Source of the DNA: Jonesia quinghaiensis DSM 15701
Lineage (GTDB): Bacteria; Actinomycetota; Actinomycetes; Actinomycetales; Cellulomonadaceae
NCBI RefSeq assembly: GCF_000423205.1
Contig: NZ_AUHN01000009.1
Span: 186,001-250,000 of the forward strand
Direction: 5' to 3'
Length of the DNA stretch: 64,000 bases
The notes under the pieces were generated by a model. It was not told where the DNA came from. It saw only the letters and a list, made by a program, of their open reading frames with translations, and searched no databases. Position numbers and translations under genes: made by a program. How positions within the stretch are numbered: the stretch's first letter is position 1; every line of letters starts with the position of its first letter. Shown piece after piece: positions 33,807-42,830 of this stretch.

Positions 33807-36503
33807 ATGTCAACTGCGCTGTATAACCTTGGTCGGACTCTGTCCCGGCATCGTCTCGCAACAATTGGGGCGTGGTTACTGATTATCGTGCTGTCGGTTG
33901 CGGCAGCGGTGTTTTCTGGTGGCAAGTTCAACGACAACCTGTCCATCCCAGGAACGGAAGCGCAAGAGGGCCTCGATGTCCTGTCTGAGCGTTTCCCGCA
34001 GGTAGCTGGGGCAAGTGGCCAGCTTCTCCTGACGGCTCCAGCTGGTCAGGACATCCGTGATTTCGAATCGCAGATCACCAGCATCGTGGATGACGCCTCA
34101 CAGATTGAGGATGTCGCGGTCATCTCGAACCCTTTTGACGAGGGCGGGGAAACGGCTTTCTCCCCGAGTAACGAAGCGGCGCTACTCCAAATTCAGCTCG
34201 ACACTCAACTCGGTAGCATCAGTGAGCAAACCCTTGATGGTTTCACTGACCTCGCTCAAGAGATCAATGACACCACGCCGCTCGAAGCGAACGTGGGTGG
34301 TGGCATGTTCACCATGACCACAGTGCACTTCTCCATCGTTGAGGTCATTGGGGTCGGGGTTGCGCTACTGGTGTTGACCATCACGTTTGGGTCGTTGGTG
34401 GCTGCTGGCGTCCCAATTATCACTGCCATTATTGGCGTGGCGGTGTCGATGCTTTTGGTTGTCACTGCTGGCGCATTCACCGACGTGTCGTCAACAACCC
34501 CCACGTTGGCCATCATGCTTGGTTTGGCGGTGGGGATTGACTACGCACTGTTCATTATTTCGCGGCACCGAAGTCAACTCGCTGAAGGCCTTGAGGTCCA
34601 GGAGTCTATTGCTCGCGCCCAGGCTACCGCCGGTTCTGCAGTTATTTTTGCTGGTATCACCGTCATTATTGCGTTGTCCGGGTTGGCTGTGGCGGGCATC
34701 CCCTTCCTCACTGTGATGGGGTTGGCGGCAGCAGCCGCTGTCGCTATTGCCGTGTTGGTTGCCTTAACTCTTCTCCCTGCCGTGCTTTCTCTTCTTGGGG
34801 AGCGGTTACGCCCACGCAAGCGCGTTGTACCCGGCGCACCGAAGAAAACAGCCCGGTGGGTGACTGTGGTGACCCGGAAACCGTGGCTGACTGTCGTGAC
34901 ATGCGTTGCATTGCTGGGTATCGCTGCGATACCGGTCAAAGACATGGCGTTGGCGCTCATGGACAGCGGCTCTCAGCCTGTTGGTACTGCAGTGCGGGAC
35001 ACCTATGACCTCATTGCTGAGCAGTACGGTGAGGGATACAACGCCCCAATCTTGGTCACGGCAGACATCATCGCGTCCGATGACCCACTTGGTGTTGTCG
35101 CTGACCTAGCTCAGGACATTGAGCAGATCGACGGGGTTGTGTCTATTGCGGTTGCCACACCCAATATGACCGCTGACCTCGGCATGATTCAGCTTGTGCC
35201 TCAGTGGGGGCAAACAGACCCGCGCACCGCTGACCTGGTGCATGACATTCGTGAACAAGCTGCCACCTGGGAAAATGACCTTGGTGTTTCCAACATGATG
35301 GTTACTGGTCAGGTTGCGGCGGGCATCGACATTTCAGAGAAGCTTTCTGATGCTCTCCTACCGTTCGGCGCTGTTGTCGTGGGCTTGTCCCTCGTGCTGT
35401 TGCTTGTAGTGTTCCGCTCCATTGCGGTCCCCCTGAAGGCAACAGTTGGGTACCTCCTGTCGGTGATGGCATCGTTTGGTGTGACCTGGGCGGTCTTCGG
35501 TTATGGCTGGGGCGCGTCACTGTTGAATGTTGATACCACTGGCCCGGTTATTTCCTTCATGCCGATCATTGTGATGGGTGTGCTGTTTGGGTTGGCGATG
35601 GACTACGAGGTGTTCCTCGTTTCGCGAATCCGCGAAGAGTACGTGCATACCGGGAATGCTCAACAATCGATTCTGACCGGGTATACCGAGTCAGCACGCG
35701 TTGTTTCCGCAGCGGCGATCATTATGATCGCTGTGTTTGGTTCGTTTGTTCCCACGGGGGACGCCATCATCAAACCTCTGGCTTTTGCTCTCGCCATCGG
35801 TGTGTTCATTGATGCGTTTATTGTGCGCATGACCCTTGTTCCAGCCGTTCTGGCGATCCTTGGTGATCGCGCTTGGTGGTTACCCCGTTGGTTGGAGCGT
35901 TCCATGCCGCAACTTGATGTGGAAGGCACAGGGCTGGAAAAACGCCTGAGCCAAGATGCTTGGGCGCAAGACAACCCTGGTGTGGTCATTCGCGCCGAGG
36001 ACGTCACCGTGCACGACACAACGGACCGCCCGCTTCTGTCAGGCTTCACGTTGACCGCCACCCCAGGGGACGTTGTGTTGTTGCACAGCACCGACCCTTC
36101 GGTTCGCCAAGGTGTGTTGGCCGCGCTGACAGGCCGGCACCGCATCGAATCAGGCACCGTCACGGTTGCGGACTGTGTCCAACCAGAGGAACGCAGTAAG
36201 TTGCGTCGATCTACTGCTTTCCACACGCAGGTCAACACACTTGACGATGTCCGGCGTGTTACCAAAAACCTGATGAATGACCCACACAGTGCCGCGGTTG
36301 TCGCCCTAGACACCGGCATGCTGCTGGTCACCACAGGAACAGACACCACATTGGATGCGGGCACGTTAGACGCCCTGTATCAGCACCTTGCGCCTCTTCA
36401 CGAGCACGGCATTGTCACGCTCATTGGAACATCAGCTAACGCCGATGCTTCACTGACTGTCACCCCGCTTGTCACCCGCCGCCTCGCCGGCAGCGCCCTG
36501 TAA
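33807..36503 (+). CDS. MMPL-family (RND-type) transporter with degenerate ABC-ATPase-like C-terminal domain
   Basis: 898 residues. Residues 1-710 form a standard actinobacterial MMPL transporter: a first helix near 15-35, two extracytoplasmic loops, and two helical bundles with the proton-relay region GLAVGIDYALFI near 230 and the second-half GLAMDYEVFLV near 595. Residues 722-898 are not part of MMPL. They align by eye with an ABC nucleotide-binding domain (LLSGFTLTATPGDVVLLHS ... SGTVTVAD ... VVALDTGMLLVTTGTDTTLD) but lack the Walker A GxxGxGKS, the LSGGQ signature and the switch His. CAGGAG precedes the ATG. Probably exports lipid or amphiphile together with the following YhgE protein. Confidence 0.88.
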   Translation: MSTALYNLGRTLSRHRLATIGAWLLIIVLSVAAAVFSGGKFNDNLSIPGTEAQEGLDVLSERFPQVAGASGQLLLTAPAGQDIRDFESQITSIVDDASQIEDVAVISNPFDEGGETAFSPSNEAALLQIQLDTQLGSISEQTLDGFTDLAQEINDTTPLEANVGGGMFTMTTVHFSIVEVIGVGVALLVLTITFGSLVAAGVPIITAIIGVAVSMLLVVTAGAFTDVSSTTPTLAIMLGLAVGIDYALFIISRHRSQLAEGLEVQESIARAQATAGSAVIFAGITVIIALSGLAVAGIPFLTVMGLAAAAAVAIAVLVALTLLPAVLSLLGERLRPRKRVVPGAPKKTARWVTVVTRKPWLTVVTCVALLGIAAIPVKDMALALMDSGSQPVGTAVRDTYDLIAEQYGEGYNAPILVTADIIASDDPLGVVADLAQDIEQIDGVVSIAVATPNMTADLGMIQLVPQWGQTDPRTADLVHDIREQAATWENDLGVSNMMVTGQVAAGIDISEKLSDALLPFGAVVVGLSLVLLLVVFRSIAVPLKATVGYLLSVMASFGVTWAVFGYGWGASLLNVDTTGPVISFMPIIVMGVLFGLAMDYEVFLVSRIREEYVHTGNAQQSILTGYTESARVVSAAAIIMIAVFGSFVPTGDAIIKPLAFALAIGVFIDAFIVRMTLVPAVLAILGDRAWWLPRWLERSMPQLDVEGTGLEKRLSQDAWAQDNPGVVIRAEDVTVHDTTDRPLLSGFTLTATPGDVVLLHSTDPSVRQGVLAALTGRHRIESGTVTVADCVQPEERSKLRRSTAFHTQVNTLDDVRRVTKNLMNDPHSAAVVALDTGMLLVTTGTDTTLDAGTLDALYQHLAPLHEHGIVTLIGTSANADASLTVTPLVTRRLAGSAL

Positions 36504-36541
36504 ACCGCACCGAGCACGCCCTACCGCATCAAGGACATCCC

Positions 36542-38809
36542 GTGACCGGAACTTCACGTACCAAAATCATCGCCATCATTTTGGCGACCATTCTGCCGGT
36601 GGCATCAATTGCCATCATGTTGTGGTCCTACCATGACAGAGCAGACGCCGCGTCGAACCTGACTGCTGCTGTTGTCAACCTCGACGAGATGGCAACCATT
36701 GGCGAAGGCGACGACGCCCAACAGTTCCCTGGCGGGCGCCTTCTGACCGCTGGGCTCACCACCAACGATGACACCGTGACGTGGGATATTGTCTCGGAGA
36801 ATTCCGCCCGTGATGGTTTAGAGAACGGTGACTATGCGGCAGTCATCACCATCCCCAAAGACTTCTCCGCGAACATCACGGGGGCGCTACAAAATAACCC
36901 CCGCCAAGCTAACATCACGGTGGAAACCAACGAGGCGAACTCACAACTTGTCTCTTTCCTCGCCCAGTACGTTTCCCAAACAGCGGCGGCAACAACTGGC
37001 CACACCATCACCGAGATGTTCATTAACTCAACGTTGACTGAGGTTGCACCACTCACTGACGGGATCACTGACGCCGCAGATGGCGCCACCCAACTCGCTG
37101 ACGGTACGGAACAACTTAACGACGCTATTGGGCAGGCCGCTGGTGGTGTTGGTGAACTCGCTGACGGGCTCGACGGTGCTGGCGCCGGGGCCACCCAACT
37201 CGCCGATGGCGCGCAGCAGCTCAACTCTGGGGTTGGCCAGTTCACCTCTGGTGTGCAATCAGCAAGCACTGGTGCAGGACAACTTGCTACCGCAAGTAGC
37301 CAACTAGCGGGCGGCGCTCAAGAGCTCGCTGGCGGCGCCAAAGAACTATCCACGGGGTTAAGCCAACTCAACAAAGAAGCCAAAGCGTTCCCCAAGGGCA
37401 TCAAGCAGCTCGACAATGGTGTCCAAGGCCTGGCTGACGGTCTCAACGCCTTAGCACAGAACGTAGAGTCCCTGCCTGAAACCACTCAAGGAATCAATGC
37501 TGCCGCTCAAGGCATCGCCCAAGGGGCAGCGCTAGCGAACAACGCTATCGTTGCGGTCAACGCAGCGTGCGCTGACGTGACCTCACCCGAATGCGCCCAA
37601 GCGCTTGAAGCGCTCGCGAAAGCGCAGGAAGCTTCCCAGGGAGTTGTCACAGGGGCAAGCGAACTAGCACAGGGCACGGAGCTCCTTTCTGCGTCGACAC
37701 CAGCCCTAACAGGCGGGGTCAATGACCTTGCTGAAGGAGCGGGCCAACTTGCCAACGGCACGTCACAACTCGCAGAAGACGCTCCCGCATTGACACAGGG
37801 AATCGGACAACTGTCCACCGGTGCGAAAAAGCTCTCAACTGGTACCTCAGAACTTGCCGGCGGGGCAGGGCAACTCTCCCAAGGACTCACCCAACTCTCT
37901 GGTGGCCTGTCCTCCGCAGCATCGAATGCGGGACAACTGCAATCAGGGTCCTCCCAACTCGCCACCGGCACCTCGGAACTTGCCACTGGAATCGTTGGCG
38001 CTAAAGACGGCGCAACAGGTATCGCTGACGGGTTAGATCAACTTGAGGATGGATCTGGGGATATTGCTGGCGGTGCCGGTGACCTTGCAGGTGGCCTGAC
38101 TGAAGCATCGGATCAGGTTGCTGAACTTGGCGACATTCCTGAGAGCCTCGGTTCCGTTTTAGCTCAGCCCATCACCTCGTTGCACAACGAAACCAACCCC
38201 TTGGGCAGCTCCATCACCGGGTTGGCCGCAGCGATCGCTGCGATCTTCATGTGGGTGGGGGCGTTCGCCCTGTCCCTCATTCACCGCATCGCCCCACGGC
38301 GCTTCTTGGGAACTACTGTTCCCACCGGTGAGCGTTTGAGGGCAGGCTTGGTCATCCCCGGCATCGTCACTGTGGTGCAGGTTGCGGCGCTACTTGCCGT
38401 ACTCGCAGCTTTTGGTGTGAAGATCGCGAACTGGCCACTGACCATCGTGGTGCTTCTCGTTGGGACGTTGACATTTATGGTGCTCACTGAGGTGTTTGTT
38501 CTTGTGTGGGGCCGGGCCACAGGGTGGCTTCTGTCACTGTTGTTCTTTGCTGTGCAGGCAGCAAGTGTTGGCGGTTTATTGCCGATTGATACTGCGCCAG
38601 AGTTTTTCCAGATCCTTAATTCGCTTCTGCCCCTCCCGTTGGCGGCTGACGCACTGAATGCGTCAATTGCGGGAGCAACATCAGCGAATGCTGGACTGGC
38701 AGTTGTTGGCCTCATCATGTGGCTCCTGATTGCTGGAGCAACCGCATGGTGGGCAACAGCTCGTGAGGAGCGGTGGCGGCCACTCCCCATGAAGTCGGCG
38801 GTTGCCTAA
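36542..38809 (+). CDS. YhgE/Pip-family membrane protein
   Basis: 755 residues, GTG start with AAGGAC upstream, 38 bases after the MMPL gene. One N-terminal helix, a long extracytoplasmic region, then five C-terminal ABC-2-like helices (ITGLAAAIAAIFMWVGAFAL onward). The middle, about residues 170-560, is made of short repeats of the pattern QLADG-xx-QLxxG, predicting a long coiled or stalk structure. The family includes the Lactococcus phage-infection protein Pip and ESX-linked YueB-like proteins; its transport role is unproven. Conserved partner of MMPL genes in actinobacteria. Confidence 0.9.
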   Translation: MTGTSRTKIIAIILATILPVASIAIMLWSYHDRADAASNLTAAVVNLDEMATIGEGDDAQQFPGGRLLTAGLTTNDDTVTWDIVSENSARDGLENGDYAAVITIPKDFSANITGALQNNPRQANITVETNEANSQLVSFLAQYVSQTAAATTGHTITEMFINSTLTEVAPLTDGITDAADGATQLADGTEQLNDAIGQAAGGVGELADGLDGAGAGATQLADGAQQLNSGVGQFTSGVQSASTGAGQLATASSQLAGGAQELAGGAKELSTGLSQLNKEAKAFPKGIKQLDNGVQGLADGLNALAQNVESLPETTQGINAAAQGIAQGAALANNAIVAVNAACADVTSPECAQALEALAKAQEASQGVVTGASELAQGTELLSASTPALTGGVNDLAEGAGQLANGTSQLAEDAPALTQGIGQLSTGAKKLSTGTSELAGGAGQLSQGLTQLSGGLSSAASNAGQLQSGSSQLATGTSELATGIVGAKDGATGIADGLDQLEDGSGDIAGGAGDLAGGLTEASDQVAELGDIPESLGSVLAQPITSLHNETNPLGSSITGLAAAIAAIFMWVGAFALSLIHRIAPRRFLGTTVPTGERLRAGLVIPGIVTVVQVAALLAVLAAFGVKIANWPLTIVVLLVGTLTFMVLTEVFVLVWGRATGWLLSLLFFAVQAASVGGLLPIDTAPEFFQILNSLLPLPLAADALNASIAGATSANAGLAVVGLIMWLLIAGATAWWATAREERWRPLPMKSAVA

Positions 38810-38834
38810 CCGGTAGGTTAGTCAAGCGCCACCA

Positions 38835-38885
38835 GCCGATGCCCGTTCCACCTTGTGTCCAGCGCGAGGTGAGGCGGGCATCGGC
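38835..38885 (+). terminator. Possible terminator of the MMPL-YhgE operon
   Basis: GCCGATGCCCG / CGGGCATCGGC (11 bp) enclosing a 29-base segment with an inner CCACCT/AGGTG pairing; 25 bases after the stop. Poor T tract. Confidence 0.5.
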
Positions 38886-38901
38886 ATGTTTCCACACACT
38901 T

Positions 38902-38921
38902 ATATAGACACTCTTCTATAT
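38902..38921. promoter_or_regulatory. Inverted repeat upstream of the arsC-like gene
   Basis: ATATAGA-CACTCT-TCTATAT, a perfect 7-bp inverted repeat in an AT-rich stretch, 48 bases upstream of the start. The layout suits an ArsR/SmtB-type dimer, but no such regulator gene is nearby. Confidence 0.5.
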
Positions 38922-38969
38922 TGGCGATAGTGTGTGCGGTGAGACCACCATCAACTCAGGAGGCCACCT

Positions 38970-39389
38970 ATGCCATCACCCACGCCATCCGTCTTATTTG
39001 TCTGTGTGAAAAACGGCGGAAAATCGCAAATGGCAGCAGCTCTCATGCGCCACCTCGTTGGTGACGCCGTAGCTGTTCACTCAGCAGGCACCCACCCTGC
39101 CAGTGCGCTCAACGCCCTGTCCCAGCGCAGCGTTGAAGAGATCGGCGCGACCATGGACGGCGAACACCCTAAAGCAATTGACCAAGCACTTCTCGACACC
39201 GTTGACCGTGTTGTTCTGGTGGGGACGGAAGCCACCATTGAGCACCCCGGTCAAGCGCCCATCGTTGTGTGGGACACCGTTGAACCATCACATGACGGCA
39301 TTGACGGTGAGGAGCGGATGCGCCTCATCCGCGACGATTTGAACGCCCGCGTTACCGCACTTGCCACTGAGCTTGGGGTTCAGCTCTAG
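38970..39389 (+). CDS. arsC: Arsenate reductase-like low-molecular-weight phosphatase
   Basis: 139 residues, LMW-phosphatase fold, cytoplasmic. The phosphate-binding loop is CVKNGGKSQMA with the nucleophile Cys 12, a Lys where tyrosine phosphatases have the invariant Arg (C-X5-R). Similar C-X5-K loops occur, as I recall, in actinobacterial mycothiol-linked arsenate reductases. The late Asp of WDTVEPSHDG would be the general acid. AGGAGG precedes the ATG. No ars efflux gene is adjacent, so arsenate reduction is likely but not certain. Confidence 0.78.
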   Translation: MPSPTPSVLFVCVKNGGKSQMAAALMRHLVGDAVAVHSAGTHPASALNALSQRSVEEIGATMDGEHPKAIDQALLDTVDRVVLVGTEATIEHPGQAPIVVWDTVEPSHDGIDGEERMRLIRDDLNARVTALATELGVQL

Positions 39390-39399
39390 CCCCTCCCCT

Positions 39400-39415
39400 C
39401 GTCGACTAGTCGACG
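39400..39415. repeat. Perfect 16-bp palindrome at the arsC/permease junction
   Basis: CGTCGACTAGTCGACG, lying between convergent genes and containing the stop codon of the minus-strand permease. Could form a short hairpin acting as a weak terminator both ways. Confidence 0.55.
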
Positions 39416-40593
39416 CGAATTGCTGTTGCCGGGTTGATGCGTGCAGCTGAGGTAGCCGGGTACACCGAGGCAAGGATCCCCACAACCGTGCCGATTCCCA
39501 ACCCGATGAAGGGCAGCCACAAGGGCATCGTGACGCTCCACCCGTTCGCCAACGCAGTCACGAGCGTGCCGACCACACCCAGTGCGGCGCCAGCCAACCC
39601 GCCAAGGAACCCGGTAATGGCCCCCTCAGTGAGGAACAGGCGCGCAATATCGCCCTGGGAGGCCCCTAAGGCTCGGCGCAACCCGATCTCTGAGGTGCGG
39701 GACATCACGGCAACAATCATGGAGTTCGCGATCAGCAGGGTGGTCAGGGCAAGCAGCATCACACCCACGGACATCCCCAGGCGGGACAGTTGGGAATCCA
39801 CCCCGGACCGCAGCGAATCCAACGTCGCCACTTGGGTGACGGTGAGGCGTTCGGGGGCGTCCGGGCGCACCACTTGCCGCAGAGCCTTTGATACCGGCCC
39901 ACCCGCACCAATGGCGGTGCGCACCGTCAACACAGCCTCGCTATCGGAAATTTTCATCGCCACCGCTTGGGCGTAGGGCACCAGGATGACGTTGTCGACC
40001 CGGGCCCGCTCGGAAGACTGCACAATGCCAACAACATCAACCCGATGCCCGGCAAGAGAAATTTGATAGCCGCTAGGGTAGGGAGTATCTGTGGGGATCC
40101 CTAACTCCTTGGCTGCCTGCACCCCCAGGTAGGCGACGTTGGTGTGCTGGGTGGAGTCCAACACCCACGCCCCGGCAGTTCCGCCGGTAAGGTCCATGAC
40201 GTCAAAATACCCAGTGGTTACCCCAGCGACAGCGACCCCTTGGACGTATTCGTCAACGTTGGCGGTGGTGAACCTGTTGGGTTGGGCCGTGTCAATGTCG
40301 ACATCAATGCGGCGACCGGAGGACAGCACCATGGGTAGGGTCAGGGCGCGGGCATCGGCGTCATCGGGGAAGTTGTTGGTGTCTGTTCCCCCTGACACCG
40401 CCACACTGATCTGGTCGAGGGTCCCAGCGGCCATGTCATTGGCGATTTGTTGCGATGCGGTGACATTGGACCCCAACGACATCACAAACGTTCCGGCCCC
40501 TAACGCCACCGCGATGATGAGCAGCAGGGTGCGTTGTAGGCGCGCTGTCATGTCGATGGCACAGTCCTGGAAGGTATCTACAAAGATTCGCAC
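39406..40593 (-). CDS. MacB/FtsX-type ABC transporter permease
   Basis: 395 residues: one N-terminal helix (LLLIIAVALGAGTFVMSLG), an extracytoplasmic domain of about 230 residues, and three C-terminal helices with the FtsX core (SRTSEIGLRRALGASQGDIARLFL). Mechanotransmission-type ABC permease, which moves or releases substrates outside the membrane rather than pumping through it. Begins 3 bases after the ATPase gene; third part of an exporter with the 40597-41280 and 41277-42707 proteins. Confidence 0.9.
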   Translation of the reverse strand: MRIFVDTFQDCAIDMTARLQRTLLLIIAVALGAGTFVMSLGSNVTASQQIANDMAAGTLDQISVAVSGGTDTNNFPDDADARALTLPMVLSSGRRIDVDIDTAQPNRFTTANVDEYVQGVAVAGVTTGYFDVMDLTGGTAGAWVLDSTQHTNVAYLGVQAAKELGIPTDTPYPSGYQISLAGHRVDVVGIVQSSERARVDNVILVPYAQAVAMKISDSEAVLTVRTAIGAGGPVSKALRQVVRPDAPERLTVTQVATLDSLRSGVDSQLSRLGMSVGVMLLALTTLLIANSMIVAVMSRTSEIGLRRALGASQGDIARLFLTEGAITGFLGGLAGAALGVVGTLVTALANGWSVTMPLWLPFIGLGIGTVVGILASVYPATSAARINPATAIRVD

Positions 40594-40596
40594 CGG

Positions 40597-41280
40597 TCAG
40601 CTCCTTGGTGGGGTCGCTGAGAGTACCCCGTCATAGATGAACACGTTGCGGTGGGACCATGCGGCGGTGCGGTCAGAGTGGGTGATGACCACCACGGCGA
40701 TGCCTGCTGCGGAGAAGTCATCCAGCAAACTCAACACGAGGTCTGTGTTGCGGGCGTCGAGGTTACCGGTGGGTTCGTCGGCGAGGAGGAGTTGCGGGCG
40801 GTTCACAATGGCGCGGGCAATAGCGAGGCGTTGTTTCTCTCCCCCGGAAAGGTTCCGTGCCTGGGATGTTGCCCGGTGGGTGAGGCCAACTTTTTCCAGG
40901 GCGTCATCAACGAGCGCTGCTCGCTTAGCGTGGGGTATGCGGGCGATGGAGAGTTTGAGGTCAATGTTTTCGCGGGTGGTGCGGTGCCCCAGGATTTGAA
41001 ACTGTTGGAACACAAAACCGATTGCTTGGGAGCGGAGGCGGTCTTTTGTGCGTGCAGGCATGGTGGCGGTTTCTTCACCGAGGACCGTGTAACTTCCTGT
41101 GGTGGGGCCATCGAGTAAGCCCAGGAGGTTGAGGAGCGTTGATTTTCCGGCACCGGATGGCCCATAGATGGCTACTTTTTCGCCGGGTTCAACACTGAGG
41201 GTTGCGTCGCGTAGTGCGTGGATGGGTGGGGTGCCGGGGAAGCTGCGTGATAGTTGGTGGGCGTTGATGACTGCGGTCAC
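40597..41280 (-). CDS. MacB/LolD-type ABC transporter ATP-binding protein
   Basis: 227 residues. Walker A GPSGAGKST near 40-48, signature LSGGEKQRLAIARA near 143, Walker B LLADEPTGNLD near 165, and switch His VITHSD. Start overlaps the stop of the membrane-fusion-like gene by four bases (ATGA), so the three are translationally coupled. Confidence 0.93.
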   Translation of the reverse strand: MTAVINAHQLSRSFPGTPPIHALRDATLSVEPGEKVAIYGPSGAGKSTLLNLLGLLDGPTTGSYTVLGEETATMPARTKDRLRSQAIGFVFQQFQILGHRTTRENIDLKLSIARIPHAKRAALVDDALEKVGLTHRATSQARNLSGGEKQRLAIARAIVNRPQLLLADEPTGNLDARNTDLVLSLLDDFSAAGIAVVVITHSDRTAAWSHRNVFIYDGVLSATPPRS

Positions 41281-42707
41281 CGGCCACCACCTAGTACGAC
41301 GGTGTTGGTGTCGGTGAGGTTAGCGCCCGTGACGTCAACCCAGCCGTCTTGTTGTTGACCTGCTGTGACGTCTACACGGGTGTGGGTTGTGGGGTCTGCC
41401 GCTGTTGCTGGGTCATCCACGGTGAGCACGTAGGTGCCGTTGGCGTCTTGCCGGATCGCGAGCAGTGGTACAGCCAGGGCTGTTGTGCCCTTCGCGGTTT
41501 GTTGGTTGTTGGTGATGGTTACTGCGTCGTTGTCGCTGAACGCGGCGGCGTCTTCGCTGGGGATGTTCACCACAAAGTCGTAACCGGGTGGGATGTTATT
41601 CGCGTTGTCGCCTTCGGTGAAGTCGGAGATGCTGGTAATTTTCCCTTCACCGGTGACGTTCGTGTTGGTTTGCACGGTGATGCTGACTGTGTCACCTTCA
41701 GCGAACCCTTCCGCGTCGAGAACAGTGAGCCGACCGGTGGCGCTGGTGCCTTGGCTGCGCAGTTGGAGGCTGTCAGCGCCGTCGGCGAGGCTGGTCCCTA
41801 CGGCTGGGGCTTTGATGACGTCAACTTTTTTGCCCGGTATCGCGATGACTGAGAACTTTGGCAGCGGTGTGTCAGCTTTCAGGGTTGCTGCGTTGAGTGC
41901 CGCCGTAAGCGCGGCGGTGCTGGTGTTTGCTGCTGGGCCGGTGCCGTCAGCGGCGCCGGTGTTTTCTGCGGCGTCGCTGTTTGGGGTGTCACCGGTGTTG
42001 CTGGTTGTGGTGCCGCGGGCTGCGTTGAGTTCTTGTTGGGCTGCGGTGACTGCGTCACGCAGTTCGGCCGATGCTTGTGGTGCGGTGGCTGCTGCGCTGC
42101 GGTACAGGTCGCGGACGGCGGCAGCCATGCCGGGTCCGTATTCGCCGTCGATGCTGCCGGTGTAGTGGCCGAGGCGTGACAGTTCGGTTTGGAGTGCTTT
42201 GACGTCTTGGCCGGAGTCCCCTGGGGCGAGGTCGCGGTAGAGCGGGAACGGTATGGACAGCACAAAAACGGGGTACCCGGCAATGGACACCACGGGTTTT
42301 CCGCTGGGCACTGTGGCACCGGCTTTTGCGATGCGTTCGGTGACGATGGGGCTTTCACCACCGGGTAACGTGAATTCGGGGAGGGTGACGGTGCGGCCTT
42401 TGCGTACTTCCCCTTTGGCGGTTGCGATGTCGGGGAGGAACTCGTGCATGGTGACAGTAGCGGTCGCTTCGATGGCGACAGCTGAGTTCTCTTGTGCTTG
42501 GTCGAGTGGGGTGCGCACCAGGAATCCCGCTAGGTACCCGATGCTCAGCGCCGCGAGTGTGCCAACAACCCAGATCACCATCCAGTTGCGGGTGAGCCCT
42601 AACCGGCGGCGCGGTGGCCCGTCGCCGTCAGTTTGTGGGGCGGTGTGGCCCGCTGAATCTGGGGTGTCGCGGGACATTATCTCGGTGTCCCACTCGGGTG
42701 TTGTCAT
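41277..42707 (-). CDS. Membrane-fusion-like protein with peptidoglycan-binding domain
   Basis: 476 residues. Cytoplasmic N terminus, one membrane helix at 43-64 (MVIWVVGTLAALSIGYLAGF), a beta-rich HlyD/MacA-like region, and a PG_binding_1 domain at 163-203 (SGQDVKALQTELSRLGHYTGSIDGEYG shortened: GQDVKALQTELSRLG ... GSIDGEYG). An Ala/Thr/Asn-rich linker near 230-270 and a C-terminal beta domain follow. Such proteins replace MacA in Gram-positive exporters and would link the ABC unit to the cell wall. AAAGG precedes ATG 42707, and an inverted repeat lies at 42719-42737. Confidence 0.82.
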   Translation of the reverse strand: MTTPEWDTEIMSRDTPDSAGHTAPQTDGDGPPRRRLGLTRNWMVIWVVGTLAALSIGYLAGFLVRTPLDQAQENSAVAIEATATVTMHEFLPDIATAKGEVRKGRTVTLPEFTLPGGESPIVTERIAKAGATVPSGKPVVSIAGYPVFVLSIPFPLYRDLAPGDSGQDVKALQTELSRLGHYTGSIDGEYGPGMAAAVRDLYRSAAATAPQASAELRDAVTAAQQELNAARGTTTSNTGDTPNSDAAENTGAADGTGPAANTSTAALTAALNAATLKADTPLPKFSVIAIPGKKVDVIKAPAVGTSLADGADSLQLRSQGTSATGRLTVLDAEGFAEGDTVSITVQTNTNVTGEGKITSISDFTEGDNANNIPPGYDFVVNIPSEDAAAFSDNDAVTITNNQQTAKGTTALAVPLLAIRQDANGTYVLTVDDPATAADPTTHTRVDVTAGQQQDGWVDVTGANLTDTNTVVLGGGR

Positions 42708-42718
42708 GGTGTGCCTTT

Positions 42719-42737
42719 CACACTGTGCACCAGTGTG
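42719..42737. promoter_or_regulatory. Inverted repeat just upstream of the exporter genes
   Basis: CACACTG-TGCAC-CAGTGTG, a perfect 7-bp inverted repeat 11 bases before the start of the membrane-fusion-like gene. Close enough to cover promoter or ribosome site. Confidence 0.5.
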
Positions 42738-42776
42738 CTCATTAGTTGGGTGTTGGGTTTAACGCGCATGATGCCC

Positions 42777-42799
42777 TGTGGGAGTTTGAACCTCCCGCA
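42777..42799 (-). terminator. Short hairpin after the fifth lipoprotein gene
   Basis: TGTGGGAG-TTTGAAC-CTCCCGCA, eight pairs with one G-T, 31 bases after the 42831 stop on the minus strand. No T tract, so possibly only partial termination before the exporter genes. Confidence 0.4.
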
Positions 42800-42830
42800 A
42801 GGCGGTGCTGTTGTGTTTATGTCTTGAGAG

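Noticed and set aside
35660-36364. 234-codon open frame antisense to the MMPL C terminus
   Set aside because: Checked because the fused domain is unusual; the plus-strand frame has coherent NBD-like pattern, the antisense has none.
36542-38809. Prophage gene suggested by the name phage infection protein
   Set aside because: YhgE/Pip proteins are chromosomal membrane proteins; no integrase, capsid or lysis genes are near.
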